This document shows positions 1-8,068 of a stretch of 64,000 bases of DNA, one piece after another. The DNA lies in NCBI RefSeq assembly GCF_020166495.1, contig NZ_JAINZS010000002.1, forward strand, positions 248,001 to 312,000, in the 5' to 3' direction. The notes beneath the pieces are model-generated. The model made no database searches. It was not told the origin of the DNA and worked only from the letters and a program-made list of their open reading frames with translations. The position numbers were made by a program, and so were the translations under genes. Each line of letters starts with the position of its first letter. The stretch's first letter is position 1. The stretch is from Robertkochia aurantiaca (lineage in GTDB: Bacteria; Bacteroidota; Bacteroidia; Flavobacteriales; Flavobacteriaceae).

Positions 1-607
1 CATATTGTGAGCCTCGATCAGAATGAAAAACAAGTTGCTTTCGCTCTTTTTCACTTAAACCTTTTAAGGCATCTTTTAAGCTGGGAAGCACAGTTTCTTC
101 GGTTTCCATGGTACTTGATAAGGACCAGCCTTTGATCACTTTTGAATACACATCCTGAACCAAAGTCAGATAATAAAACTGTTTATATCCTACCGGAATA
201 TAAGTGATATCACTTACCCAGAGCTGATGTTTGTCGTTCAGTATCTTTCCCGACAACAGATTATCATACCGATATCCTCCAGCATAGGTCGTACGGCGAT
301 AACTGCGTTTTCTGGGCACCCTGAAGCCTTCATTAAGCAACAACGCTTCCACACGATCTCTACCCATTCCCTTGGGGCGGATCTCATCGTAGAGCTTTCT
401 ACAGCCCATTTTAGTGTGATCCTTTCGAAGCTCCGTAGCCATTGCCAAGATATACTGTTTGGTAGCCTCTTGAGCTTTTAATCGGGCTAATCGCTTATAA
501 AATGCCTGTTTGGTGATCCCTATCATAGCGTACAGATCGTTCATCTTGTAGCTATGCGATGACTTGTCCTCACGAAAACGCGTTATGACCGTCGTTTGGA
601 CTTTTTT
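1..607 (-). CDS. IS3-family transposase OrfB (DDE integrase), partial
   Basis: This is the catalytic subunit of an IS3-type transposase. On the minus strand the frame reads through an HTH_21-like region (KMNDLYAMIGITKQAFYKR) into the rve integrase core. The first catalytic Asp is seen in WVSDITYIP and the second in FHSDRGSQY; the final Glu lies beyond the left edge. The frame is open from 607, but its first ATG is only at 544. The likely product is therefore an OrfAB fusion made by -1 frameshifting on the A7 run at 602-608 (A AAA AAG): after slipping, the frame continues VQTTVITRFRED. Incomplete at position 1. Confidence 0.85.
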
Positions 608-939
608 TCAATATCCACTCCTAGTTCAGAAGAGGCCACGTCCACCACCTGTTCAAGGTAATCGATCCGCATTTGTTTTTGCCCTAAAGCCCGCTCCAGC
701 TCAGCTATGCGCTGCTGTAGCTCTTTGTTCTTATTGGAAATACTCTTCTTTTCCACCACAACTCGGGTTTGATTTTTATAAAGATCGGAATATTTCCGCA
801 ACCATTTATAAATGGCCGCAGGGCTTACCTGATAAATCCTTGATACTTGGCTTACGCCTACTTTTCCAGACTCGATTTGCTTGACCAGATCCAGTTTCAG
901 ATCTAAATCGAACGTTCTCTTAGTTGCTACTTTTTTCAT
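583..939 (-). CDS. IS3-family transposase OrfA (HTH protein)
   Basis: A 118-residue DNA-binding subunit of the IS3 element. It has an N-terminal helix-turn-helix of the HTH_8/IS911 OrfA type (VGVSQVSRIYQVSPAAIYKWLRKY, about residues 27-50). A leucine-zipper-like coiled coil follows (about 65-105), as is usual for multimerisation of IS3 OrfA. The stop lies about 16 nt downstream of an A7 slippery run, so OrfA is made by normal termination and OrfAB by -1 slippage. The gene looks intact, so the element may be active if its unseen part is complete. Confidence 0.9.
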   Translation of the reverse strand: MKKVATKRTFDLDLKLDLVKQIESGKVGVSQVSRIYQVSPAAIYKWLRKYSDLYKNQTRVVVEKKSISNKNKELQQRIAELERALGQKQMRIDYLEQVVDVASSELGVDIEKKSKRRS

Positions 940-989
940 CGTTTAAAAAGGTTGTGAAAAAAGGCAACCTATATCAGGCGGAGTCAGTA

Positions 990-1625
990 GAGAATTGAGA
1001 ATTGAGAATAGAGCGGGATGCGTGGTGAAAAGGTCAGGTGGTCAGGTGGTCAGGTGGTCAGGTGGTCAGGTAGAAAATGATAAATTTTGGCTTAACCTTT
1101 ATAATTACTGCCGTTGCGAATCGCAGGATGCGTGATGCGTGATGCAGAAAATAAAAAATTTCCGGAAGATCAATCCTGAATTTTCAATGGTTGATCTTTT
1201 TATTTAAATAGAGTGTTGGGATTTCATCAAGGGTGAACATAACCACCCCGCCCAGCTTTCAGCAGGCCCACCTCTCTGGAAGGAGGGAAACGAAGTATTC
1301 GTTTAGAATCATATCTGGTAGTCTGTAAAACATCTATTTGATAACATGCATTACCCTCCCCTTTTTAAGGGGAGGTGCCTGGAAGGCGGAGGGGTTCTCG
1401 AGACTTTCAAATGAACCATCCGAAAATTTGTCCGTACCCCCCAATTACCTCCTTACCTACTTCCGTATTCACCCTTTCACCTGCTGACCCATATACCCAC
1501 GTACCCATTTACCTATTTACCCCCATACCCCCATACCCCCATACCCCCATACCCCCATACCCCCATACCCCCATACCCTCATACCCTCATACCTGCACAA
1601 CCGCATAACCATATAACTAACTTAT
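990..1625. repeat. Intergenic repeat module 1 (G-rich tract, palindromes, C-rich tract)
   Basis: No gene is credible here. From left to right: an 8-bp tandem repeat (GGTCAGGT, about 1029-1070); a core at 1071-1250 with two copies of a 7-bp GATGCGT unit and a terminator-like hairpin; palindromic GC-rich pieces around 1230-1280 and 1345-1395 (CCTCCCC...GGGGAGG); and a C-rich 8-bp tandem repeat (ACCCCCAT, about 1520-1590). The core is repeated almost word for word at 5875-6200, with about 17 copies of the 7-bp unit there. A proline-rich open frame across the C-rich tract is a repeat artefact. Confidence 0.85.
1166..1205 (+). terminator. Rho-independent terminator-like hairpin in repeat module 1
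   Basis: AAGATCAA (1166-1173) pairs with TTGATCTT (1191-1198) and is followed by a T-rich run on the plus strand. The same hairpin is present at 6084-6120 in module 3, so it belongs to the duplicated intergenic module. Confidence 0.5.
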
Positions 1626-1630
1626 TTTCA

Positions 1631-1638
1631 TATATTTA
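1631..1638 (+). promoter_or_regulatory. Putative -7 box of the DUF3604 gene
   Basis: TATATTTA fits the Bacteroidota -7 pattern TAnnTTTG with one mismatch and lies about 29 nt before the ATG at 1667. The segment CTTATTTTCATATATTTA is shared exactly with 3871-3888, upstream of the next gene. No clear -33 TTG is present. Confidence 0.45.
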
Positions 1639-1666
1639 CATTATAATCAACCAAAAAAAAGATCAT

Positions 1667-3529
1667 ATGAGAACCTTCGTATTTCTTCTCATCACTGCCC
1701 TGATCTTTTCTTGTAAATCTGACCAAAAAAATACAGACGCCGCTGAAACGTCAGTTGATTCCATATCGGTTGATGTGGCCTCAAATCCTTTAAAAGACGT
1801 GTATTTCGGAAACCTTCACGTGCATACTAAATGGTCTTTCGATGCCTATATTAACGGTGCCGCGACCGACCCTGATGGGGCATATCGGTGGGCAAAAGGG
1901 GAACAGATATCAGGAGGAGGTGATGGCACGCCGCTAAAAATAAAAGCTCCTTTAGACTGGTATGTTGTTTCAGATCACTCTGAATTTATGGGTTCTCTTC
2001 CATTAATGGAAGATGAAACCAGCCCTGTAAGTAAACATCCACTGGCAGCAGATATCACAGGAGATGATCCTGCAAAATCGTTCGAGGCCTATACCGAAAT
2101 CCTGGATATGATTTCAAGTGGCTCCAATGATTCCATTCTTGGTAATCCTGAGTTCCAAAAGACCATCTGGTCTGAAATATGTGAAATCGCCGATAGACAT
2201 TATGAGCCTGGTAATTTTACCACTTTTGCAGGATACGAATGGACTTCAAACCCCGATTGGCGAAATCTTCACCGAATTATCGTTTTTGAGGATACCAAAA
2301 AAGTCCCTGCTCAACCCTTTTCGGCCATTGATTCTGATGTGCCTGAGAAACTTTGGGAATGGATGGACAATCAGCGTGAGCAGGGAAATGAATTACTGGC
2401 TATACCTCACAATGGAAATGCGAGTGATGGTCTTATGTTTCCGCTGCAGGAATCTTATGGAGGCAGCAGCCTGAATGCAGGGTATGCTGAAACGAGAATG
2501 CGGAACGAACCTTTATATGAAATCACGCAGATAAAAGGAACCTCAGAAGTTCATCCTGTACTTAATCCTCAAGATGAGTTCGCCAACTTTGAATTATGGG
2601 ATTATACCCTGGAATCCAAAGCACTGGCACCAAAAAATAAAAAAGGAGGATATGCAAGAGACGCTCTTCTGAGAGGGATCGAACTACAGAAAGATCAGAA
2701 CGCTAACCCATTTAAAATGGGTTTTATCGGAGATTCAGATACACATAATTCAGCAGCTTCGATTGAAGAGGATAATTATACCGGTAAGTTTGGTTTCGAG
2801 AATGATCCGAAACATCGTTTAGATGGCCCTCCGGGAGTAAGTGAAGCAGGTGCTAAACAGGTTCGGGAATTCAGTTCAGGAGGTGTAGGTGCCATATGGG
2901 CTGAATCAAATACGAGAGAAGCCATTTTTGCAGCCATGAAGAGAAAGGAGACCTATGCCACATCAGGTCCAAGAATGAAAGTTCGATTTTTTGCAGGTTT
3001 CAATTATGATAAACAGATCTTAAATAGTGAGAATTGGCTGGAAACAGCCTATAGTAATGGAGTTCCCATGGGAGGTGACCTTTCTTCAGAACAAGGCGCA
3101 CAAGCCCCTGTACTCTTGATTCAGGCCATGAAAGAAACCGACGGTGCCAACCTTGACAGAATACAGGTCATTAAGGGATGGGTCGAAAACGGTTCCCCAC
3201 AGGAGAAGATTTTTAATGTGGCATGGTCTGGCGATCGTAGCCTCGATGATAACGGAGATTTGCCGGAGGTAGGGAATTCTGTAAATCTGGAAACTGGAGA
3301 GTATACCAATGATATAGGGGAAACGGAACTTTCAGTAGCTTGGACCGATCCTGACTTTGATGCTTCCCAACATGCCTTTTATTACGTCAGGGTTCTTCAA
3401 ATTCCCACTCCAAGGTGGTCGACATACGATGCGATTAAACTGGAGAGACCCATACCAGAGGGACTTCCAGCAACCATTCAGGAACGTGCCTGGACCAGCC
3501 CGATATGGTATGTCCCGAATGGGGAGTGA
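1667..3529 (+). CDS. DUF3604 domain-containing lipoprotein
   Basis: A 620-residue exported protein of unknown activity. The N-terminus is a lipoprotein signal (ITALIFSC, Cys16) followed by an acidic linker, so it is probably anchored in an outer or periplasmic membrane leaflet. The rest matches the DUF3604 family, which resembles PHP/metallohydrolase folds. Metal-ligand-like motifs are visible: NLHVHTKWSFDA near residue 50, VVSDHSEF near 103, AIPHNGN near 247 and GDSDTHN near 363. The ATG at 1667 follows a -7-like box. It stands alone between two repeat modules. Substrate is unknown; hydrolysis of a phosphate or other ester is a guess from the fold. Confidence 0.85.
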   Translation: MRTFVFLLITALIFSCKSDQKNTDAAETSVDSISVDVASNPLKDVYFGNLHVHTKWSFDAYINGAATDPDGAYRWAKGEQISGGGDGTPLKIKAPLDWYVVSDHSEFMGSLPLMEDETSPVSKHPLAADITGDDPAKSFEAYTEILDMISSGSNDSILGNPEFQKTIWSEICEIADRHYEPGNFTTFAGYEWTSNPDWRNLHRIIVFEDTKKVPAQPFSAIDSDVPEKLWEWMDNQREQGNELLAIPHNGNASDGLMFPLQESYGGSSLNAGYAETRMRNEPLYEITQIKGTSEVHPVLNPQDEFANFELWDYTLESKALAPKNKKGGYARDALLRGIELQKDQNANPFKMGFIGDSDTHNSAASIEEDNYTGKFGFENDPKHRLDGPPGVSEAGAKQVREFSSGGVGAIWAESNTREAIFAAMKRKETYATSGPRMKVRFFAGFNYDKQILNSENWLETAYSNGVPMGGDLSSEQGAQAPVLLIQAMKETDGANLDRIQVIKGWVENGSPQEKIFNVAWSGDRSLDDNGDLPEVGNSVNLETGEYTNDIGETELSVAWTDPDFDASQHAFYYVRVLQIPTPRWSTYDAIKLERPIPEGLPATIQERAWTSPIWYVPNGE

Positions 3530-3880
3530 TGTGGGATGCGTGGTGAAAAGGTCAGGTGGTCAGATAGTCAGGTAGTCAGGTGGTCAGGTGGTCAAAGAGT
3601 CAGAAGGCCAGGTAGTATTTCTTACCCACGTACCCATTTACCTTCGTACCCATTTACCTATTTACCTACATACCCTCATACCTGTATAACCCCATAACTT
3701 TTTTAAGTGAAATGGTGAAGTAGTCAGACAGTCAGGAAGTCGGGTTGTCAGATGGAACGTCTTTGCGAACCACATTCAATGGGTGAAGCAATCTTTCAAC
3801 TATTAGACTGGTAATAGATTTTGCACCTCCATACCCCCATACCCCCATAACCCCACACCTCCATAACACACTTATTTTCA
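3530..3880. repeat. Intergenic repeat module 2
   Basis: A degenerate relative of module 1. It starts right at the upstream stop codon with GGGATGCGTGGTGAAAAGG, which is also found at 1015-1033. GGTCAGGT-type repeats follow (3550-3620), then ACCCATTTACC-type C-rich repeats (3624-3690), a second G-rich patch (3714-3755) and a C-rich CCATACCCC tract (3828-3866). It ends at the promoter of the next gene. No gene is seen. Confidence 0.8.
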
Positions 3881-3888
3881 TATATTTA
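3881..3888 (+). promoter_or_regulatory. Putative -7 box of the gene at 3934
   Basis: TATATTTA lies within a segment shared with 1621-1638. It would place the transcription start near 3895, compatible with either the GTG at 3907 or the ATG at 3934. Confidence 0.4.
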
Positions 3889-3933
3889 TAACATAAAACC
3901 GATTCTGTGCCCCGGAATCACAAACGCTACCTG

Positions 3934-4977
3934 ATGGGGCATCGCATTTCTGAAGCAAGTTTTCTTTTATTAGTTGGTTTTTGGCTGATCTTTTCTGCTG
4001 CCAGCGCCCAGGGAACCATTAAGTTCGACAATGAAGCCTATCGTGAATATCGCGACAGCCTTCAGCGGATGGAATACAAGCATACCTTTCCCGTGCTGGG
4101 TGACAAAGCTTATGAACGGGGTTATGATATTCCTTTTCCATGGGGAGCCAGCTTTGTATTCTTTACACAACGGCAAGAGATCAATATCGACCGAATACTT
4201 TTGGGAGTCAATGGTGGGGAAATGGCAGATTTCAGCGATTTTATCGTTTTCGGACCAACCATTGCCACTACTTACGCTTATACCTTCAGACCCGATCTCT
4301 GGGTTTTGCCTTTTCTCAACCTCTATGCGATCGTTGGAGGTGGAACCACCCAAACCGAAGTAAATCTTCTAAGGCCTGTAGGCTTCCAAACCTCCCAGGA
4401 GCTGGGCGCCGGTTCATTTGGCCTGGGAGCTACCCTTACAGGTGCGGTGGGTCCGGTATGGCTGGCCTGGGATAATAACTATAACTGGGCCGATGTTGAG
4501 GCGGTGGTCGAACCCATACCAGCTTTCAATTCCAGTGTTCGCATCGGTCATAATATAGCCTCCCCTGTAAATCCACAGAGAAGTCTTTCTGTATGGGCCG
4601 GGGTCTTCTATCAATCGATTCAGAGTGATACCCGGGGAAGCATCCCGTTTAAAGATATTTTTCCCAATGCCGGCTCCGGTCAAACCATCGAGAGCCTGCG
4701 CAACTGGGCTCAGACCTTGCCTCCGCCTCAAAGGGTTATTGCCAACCAGATCATCAACCGGCTGGAACAGGGTGTTGGAGGTATTGACTTTGAGAACACC
4801 AGTATTGATTACTTTTTAGATAAAGAAGTAGCCGCTCCTTTCAATATGATCGTGGGGGCTCAATATCAATTCAATAAACACTGGATGTTGCGAACAGAAC
4901 TGGGGGTTTTCGGAAAAAGAAGTCAATTCCTCCTGAATCTGAACTATCGCTTTCAGGGGTTGAAAAAGAAATACTAA
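3934..4977 (+). CDS. Exported outer-membrane beta-barrel-like protein, unknown function
   Basis: A hypothetical protein with an N-terminal signal peptide (SFLLLVGFWLIFSAASA-Q) and a body rich in alternating aromatic/hydrophobic strands. It ends in a typical barrel terminal strand (SQFLLNLNYRFQGLKKKY), so it probably sits in the outer membrane. I do not recognise a family. I chose the ATG at 3934 (about 347 residues) because it gives a normal 25-residue signal. A GTG at 3907 in the same frame would add nine residues (MPRNHKRYL) and cannot be excluded. It is flanked by repeat module 2 and the PorT-like gene at 5089. Confidence 0.65.
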   Translation: MGHRISEASFLLLVGFWLIFSAASAQGTIKFDNEAYREYRDSLQRMEYKHTFPVLGDKAYERGYDIPFPWGASFVFFTQRQEINIDRILLGVNGGEMADFSDFIVFGPTIATTYAYTFRPDLWVLPFLNLYAIVGGGTTQTEVNLLRPVGFQTSQELGAGSFGLGATLTGAVGPVWLAWDNNYNWADVEAVVEPIPAFNSSVRIGHNIASPVNPQRSLSVWAGVFYQSIQSDTRGSIPFKDIFPNAGSGQTIESLRNWAQTLPPPQRVIANQIINRLEQGVGGIDFENTSIDYFLDKEVAAPFNMIVGAQYQFNKHWMLRTELGVFGKRSQFLLNLNYRFQGLKKKY

Positions 4978-5088
4978 AGCTAATTCCCGCGGGTTTTGCA
5001 ATACAGGATTTCTGATTTAATGTATCAGGACCAATCCATTAATAATCATTAAAAAAGGTGCGTACGGATTCCTAAATTTAACTGATAA

Positions 5089-5793
5089 ATGAAAAAACAA
5101 CTTTCAGTCATACTCTTTCTGCTGGTAATTTTTCCGGTACAATCACAAATACTGATGAGCCTGATCTTCGGAGATGATTTAAACTCTGAAAAGATGGCCT
5201 TTGGCATTCACCTGGACCAGGCATGGAATCAATATTCAGGACTTGAAGAAGGAAAGCCTCTCCGAACCTTTAATATGGGCTTATTCTTCACCCGAAAATT
5301 CGACGATCACTGGAAAGGAAATCTAATGATGCTGGCCAAATACAAAAAGGGGATATCGGAGCTATCTGCCTATGGTCTGGGTGATGATAACCTGGATGCA
5401 TCCTTTTCAGAAGCTCAGGTGTCAAGGGAAATAAACTACCTCAGTATTCCCGTAACCATACAATACATGGCAGACTTTGGTGGCTTTTTGGAAGCAGGTC
5501 CGCAACTGTCTTTCAGAACGAGGGCCCGGGATATTTTCACGGTTTCCGACGGAAAAGATCAGCTGGTCTATATAAACCGTATCGATGAAGAAGTCACCCG
5601 CTGGGATTTCGGCTTTGTTGTCGGCACCGGAATCTATTTAGGCCCTGAAAAACTCACCGCCGTGGGCTTCAGGTATCACGGCGGCTTTACCGATATCCTG
5701 AAAAATGAATCCGGGAACCAGGTTAACATGCAGTGGAGCATTTTTGTCCAGATCCCGATCGGAAGAGGGAAGATGAAGCCTGAGAGCCAGTGA
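5089..5793 (+). CDS. PorT-family-like outer-membrane beta-barrel protein
   Basis: A 234-residue small barrel. It has a signal peptide (KKQLSVILFLLVIFPVQSQ), then strands alternating with turns (FGIHLDQAWNQY, FLEAGPQLSFRTRA, DFGFVVGTGIYLG). It ends in a C-terminal strand NMQWSIFVQIPIGRGK. The layout resembles the outer membrane beta-barrel (PorT/OMP_b-brl_2) families common in Bacteroidota, whose members are mostly of unknown function. The stop at 5793 runs directly into the GGTCAGGT repeat of module 3. Confidence 0.7.
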   Translation: MKKQLSVILFLLVIFPVQSQILMSLIFGDDLNSEKMAFGIHLDQAWNQYSGLEEGKPLRTFNMGLFFTRKFDDHWKGNLMMLAKYKKGISELSAYGLGDDNLDASFSEAQVSREINYLSIPVTIQYMADFGGFLEAGPQLSFRTRARDIFTVSDGKDQLVYINRIDEEVTRWDFGFVVGTGIYLGPEKLTAVGFRYHGGFTDILKNESGNQVNMQWSIFVQIPIGRGKMKPESQ

Positions 5794-6625
5794 GGTAGTC
5801 AGGTAGTCAGGTGGTCAGGTGGTCAGGTGGTCAGGTGGTCAGGTGGTCAGGTGGTCAGGTGGTCAGGTGGTCAGGTAGAAAATGATACATTTTGGCTTAA
5901 CCTTTGTAATTACTGCCGTTGCGAATCGCAGGATGCGGGGATGCCTGATGCGTGATGCGTGATGCGTGATGCGTGATGCGTGATGCGTGATGCGTGATGC
6001 GTGATGCGTGATGCGTGATGCGTGATGCGTGATGCGTGATGCGTGATGCGTGATGCGTGATGCGGAAAATAAAAAATTTCCTGAAGATCAATTCTGAATT
6101 TTCAATGGTTGATCTTTTTATTTAAATAGAGTGTCGGGATTTCATTAAGGGTGAAGATAACCACCCCGCCCTGCTTTCAGCGGGCCCACCTCATTGGAAA
6201 GGAGGGAAGGACCGAGCGAATAAAAAAGGTCTTGCAGACCTTTTTAGCAAACCTGCCTATCGGCAGACAGGGTGGCCAGCTGGCGCAAGGGCGATAATGT
6301 TTCAGGTAAACTGGTAGGCAGATAACAAAATATTTAAAGGGTTATGAGACTTTGATTTTAAACAACCACCCCGCCCTGCTCTCGGCAGGGCACCCCTCCT
6401 TGGAAAGGAGGGGGTATCCTGGCTTTCAAATGAACCATCCGAAAATTTATCCGTATTCCCCGATTACCTACTTCCTATTCACCTTTTCACCTGCTGACCC
6501 GTATACCCATGTACCCATCTACCCATCTACCCATCTACCCATCTACCCATTTACCTGCTTACCTGCTTACCTATTTACCTGCTTACCTGCTTACCTGCTT
6601 ACCTCCACACCCCACAACTAACTAA
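5794..6625. repeat. Intergenic repeat module 3 (expanded copy of module 1)
   Basis: A long gene-free stretch with the order of module 1. It contains GGTCAGGT repeats (5795-5876, about nine copies), a core near-identical to 1071-1250 and an expanded array of about 17 GATGCGT units (5946-6063). A hairpin follows at 6084-6116, then palindromes around 6160-6200 and 6363-6415, and C-rich tracts (CATCTACC, GCTTACCT) at 6508-6605. A segment after the second palindrome (CTTTCAAATGAACCATCCG, from about 6423) is shared with 1406-1424. Frames encoding RITHHAS or YLFTCLPA repeats are artefacts. Confidence 0.85.
6084..6120 (+). terminator. Terminator-like hairpin in repeat module 3
   Basis: AAGATCAA (6084-6091) pairs with TTGATCTT (6109-6116), followed by a T-rich run. 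It is a copy of the hairpin at 1166 and may end transcripts reading out of the gene at 5089. Confidence 0.5.
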
Positions 6626-6651
6626 TATTTATATATAAATCAACTCACAAC

Positions 6652-7472
6652 ATGAAATCAGGTTCGACTTTAAAAAACAGCTTCTTGTCTTATCGCTTAT
6701 TTGTCTCGGCTTCTGCTCTGTTCAGGCACAGGAAGATGCTCCTCCTGCCAATGCAGCTGATGACCTGGCCAAGCAACTGCTGAATCCGGTAGCAAGCCTG
6801 ATCAGCGTTCCTTTTCAATTCAATTATGACTTTGGTTTTGATCCCTATGACGGAAGTCGTCTCCTGTTGAATGTTCAACCCGTTTTACCTATCAGTATCA
6901 GCGAAAACTGGAATCTTATAGGAAGAGTGATCTTGCCTGTCATATCACAGAACGATGTGTTTAGCCTCGATAATCAGTTCGGACTAGGGGATGCTGTTAT
7001 CAGCGGATTCTTTTCACCTAAGGAACCGACTGCCGGCGGACTCATATGGGGTGCCGGTCCTGTGTTACTGGTTCCTACGGCCACAGATGAGTTGCTGGGG
7101 GCCGAAAAATTCGGAATAGGTCCGACCGCTGTAGCTTTACAGCAGGCTGGCAGCATGACCTTTGGGGCGTTGGTAAATCATATATGGTCGTTTGCGGGAG
7201 ATGACAACAGAGGTGATATCAACACTACCTTCGTTCAGCCTTTTATTGCCAAGAATTTTGCTGGGGGATGGGCCGTGGCTTTTAATACCGAACTCAGCCA
7301 GGATTGGGATAACGGTAATACCAACGGGAACATCAACCTGGTGGGATCTAAAGTGGTTACCCTGGGAGATCAAATGGCCCAGGTATTTTTAGGACCGCGT
7401 TTTCCTTATGGCAATGCGAATACGGCCGACTTTGGAGTGCGATTCGGACTGACCTTGTTGTTTCCTAAGTGA
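6652..7472 (+). CDS. Exported porin/transporter-like protein with a frameshift at the start
   Basis: The ATG at 6652 opens a frame that soon fails (MKSGSTLKNSFL...). The real protein is in the next frame: KQLLVLSLICLGFCSVQAQ is a clear signal peptide, followed by about 250 residues with barrel-like strands to FGVRFGLTLLFPK at 7472. That body resembles the MetA-pathway/transporter barrel family (PF13557-like). The frames would join as MKSGSTLKKQLL... if the A6 run at 6672-6677 were A7, or by a -1 slip at T TTA AAA AAC. No usable start exists in the main frame before 6864-6867. This is phase variation, recoding, decay or a sequencing error. Confidence 0.65.
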
Positions 7473-7600
7473 GATGGGGTGATTAGGGATTGGTGATTAA
7501 GGATTAGGGATTGGTTATTTGTTATTTGTTATTAGGGATTGGGTATTAGTTATACATAACTCCTGCCTCGCGATAGTCTGGATAACCCTGCACAGATTCC
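7473..7600. repeat. G-rich simple-repeat tail after the gene at 6652
   Basis: Degenerate repeats of GGGATTGG, GATTAGGGATT and TTATTTGTTATT follow the stop codon directly. The G-rich strand is the sense strand of the upstream gene. No gene is seen. Confidence 0.7.
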
Positions 7601-7700
7601 ACTCATAAAACTTTGAATACCCACTCAGGCCTTCGGCCAGCTCCCCTGAAAGGAGGAGCAGAGAGGATTTCTAATAAAAGTCAATTGAATCGCATCCCTT
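7600..7700. repeat. Dispersed palindromic intergenic element, copy 1
   Basis: This contains TCAGGCCTTCGGCCAGCTCC followed by a GGAGGAGCAGA segment and a tail ending in GCATCCC. A close copy with the same flanks is at 51965-52070. The core AGGCCTTCGGCC is self-complementary. Confidence 0.75.
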
Positions 7701-7734
7701 AAAATAAAAACCCTTCACTGTTAGCTTTCCCAAT

Positions 7735-8060
7735 AGCCATCGGAAGCCGATAGCTTTCAATTCACATCATAACCGTATAACCGCATAACCGTAAATTATT
7801 GAGGATTGTTTACACTCAAGAGATTTGCGTTCGCTGTTAGCCCTTAGCTCAAACTCCCTGCATCACTGTATCACCGAATAACACATCCCATATGTCTGCT
7901 TCGACCTCCGATACTTCGGAGCAGCATGACAAGAGCTTAAACTCCGTATCACTGCATCCCTGCTGGCAGGCAGGACCGCATACCCTCATACCTTCATACC
8001 TTCATACCTTCATACCTTCATACCTTCATACCTTCATACCTTCATACCCTCATAACTCTA
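7735..8060. repeat. C-rich simple-repeat tract facing the ftsY stop
   Basis: ATAACCG-type repeats (7768-7795), a GGCAGGCAGG palindromic half (7970-7979), and a run of eight or so copies of the 9-bp unit CTTCATACC (7985-8050). On the minus strand this is a G-rich tail following the ftsY stop codon. Open frames through it are artefacts. Confidence 0.75.
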
Positions 8061-8068
8061 TAACCGAA

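Larger units (their letters stand above)
1..986 (-). mobile_element. IS3-family insertion sequence, truncated by the window edge
   Basis: Two overlapping minus-strand reading frames, an HTH orfA followed by a DDE orfB joined at an A7 slippery site, are the hallmark of IS3-family elements. The probable orfA-proximal end is near 963-986, where the minus strand begins TGACTCCGCCTGATATAG. This end is inferred only from its position before orfA and the change of sequence character beyond it. The other end and its inverted repeat lie outside the window, so boundaries and target duplication cannot be confirmed. It borders an intergenic repeat module. Confidence 0.8.

Noticed and set aside
583-884. 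Plus-strand frames across the IS element
   Set aside because: They are antisense to orfA/orfB, which have clear transposase motifs.
1375-1608. Open frame ending in PHTPIPPYPHTPIPP-type repeats
   Set aside because: It is a translation of the C-rich tandem repeat and palindromic elements; no start context, family or conserved domain.
3907-3933. GTG start for the gene at 3934
   Set aside because: It would add nine residues before a normal signal peptide and lies only about 12 nt after the predicted transcription start; kept as an alternative only.
5897-6091. Minus-strand frame encoding repeated ITHHASR
   Set aside because: It is produced by the GATGCGT 7-bp tandem repeat, open only because the unit lacks stop codons.
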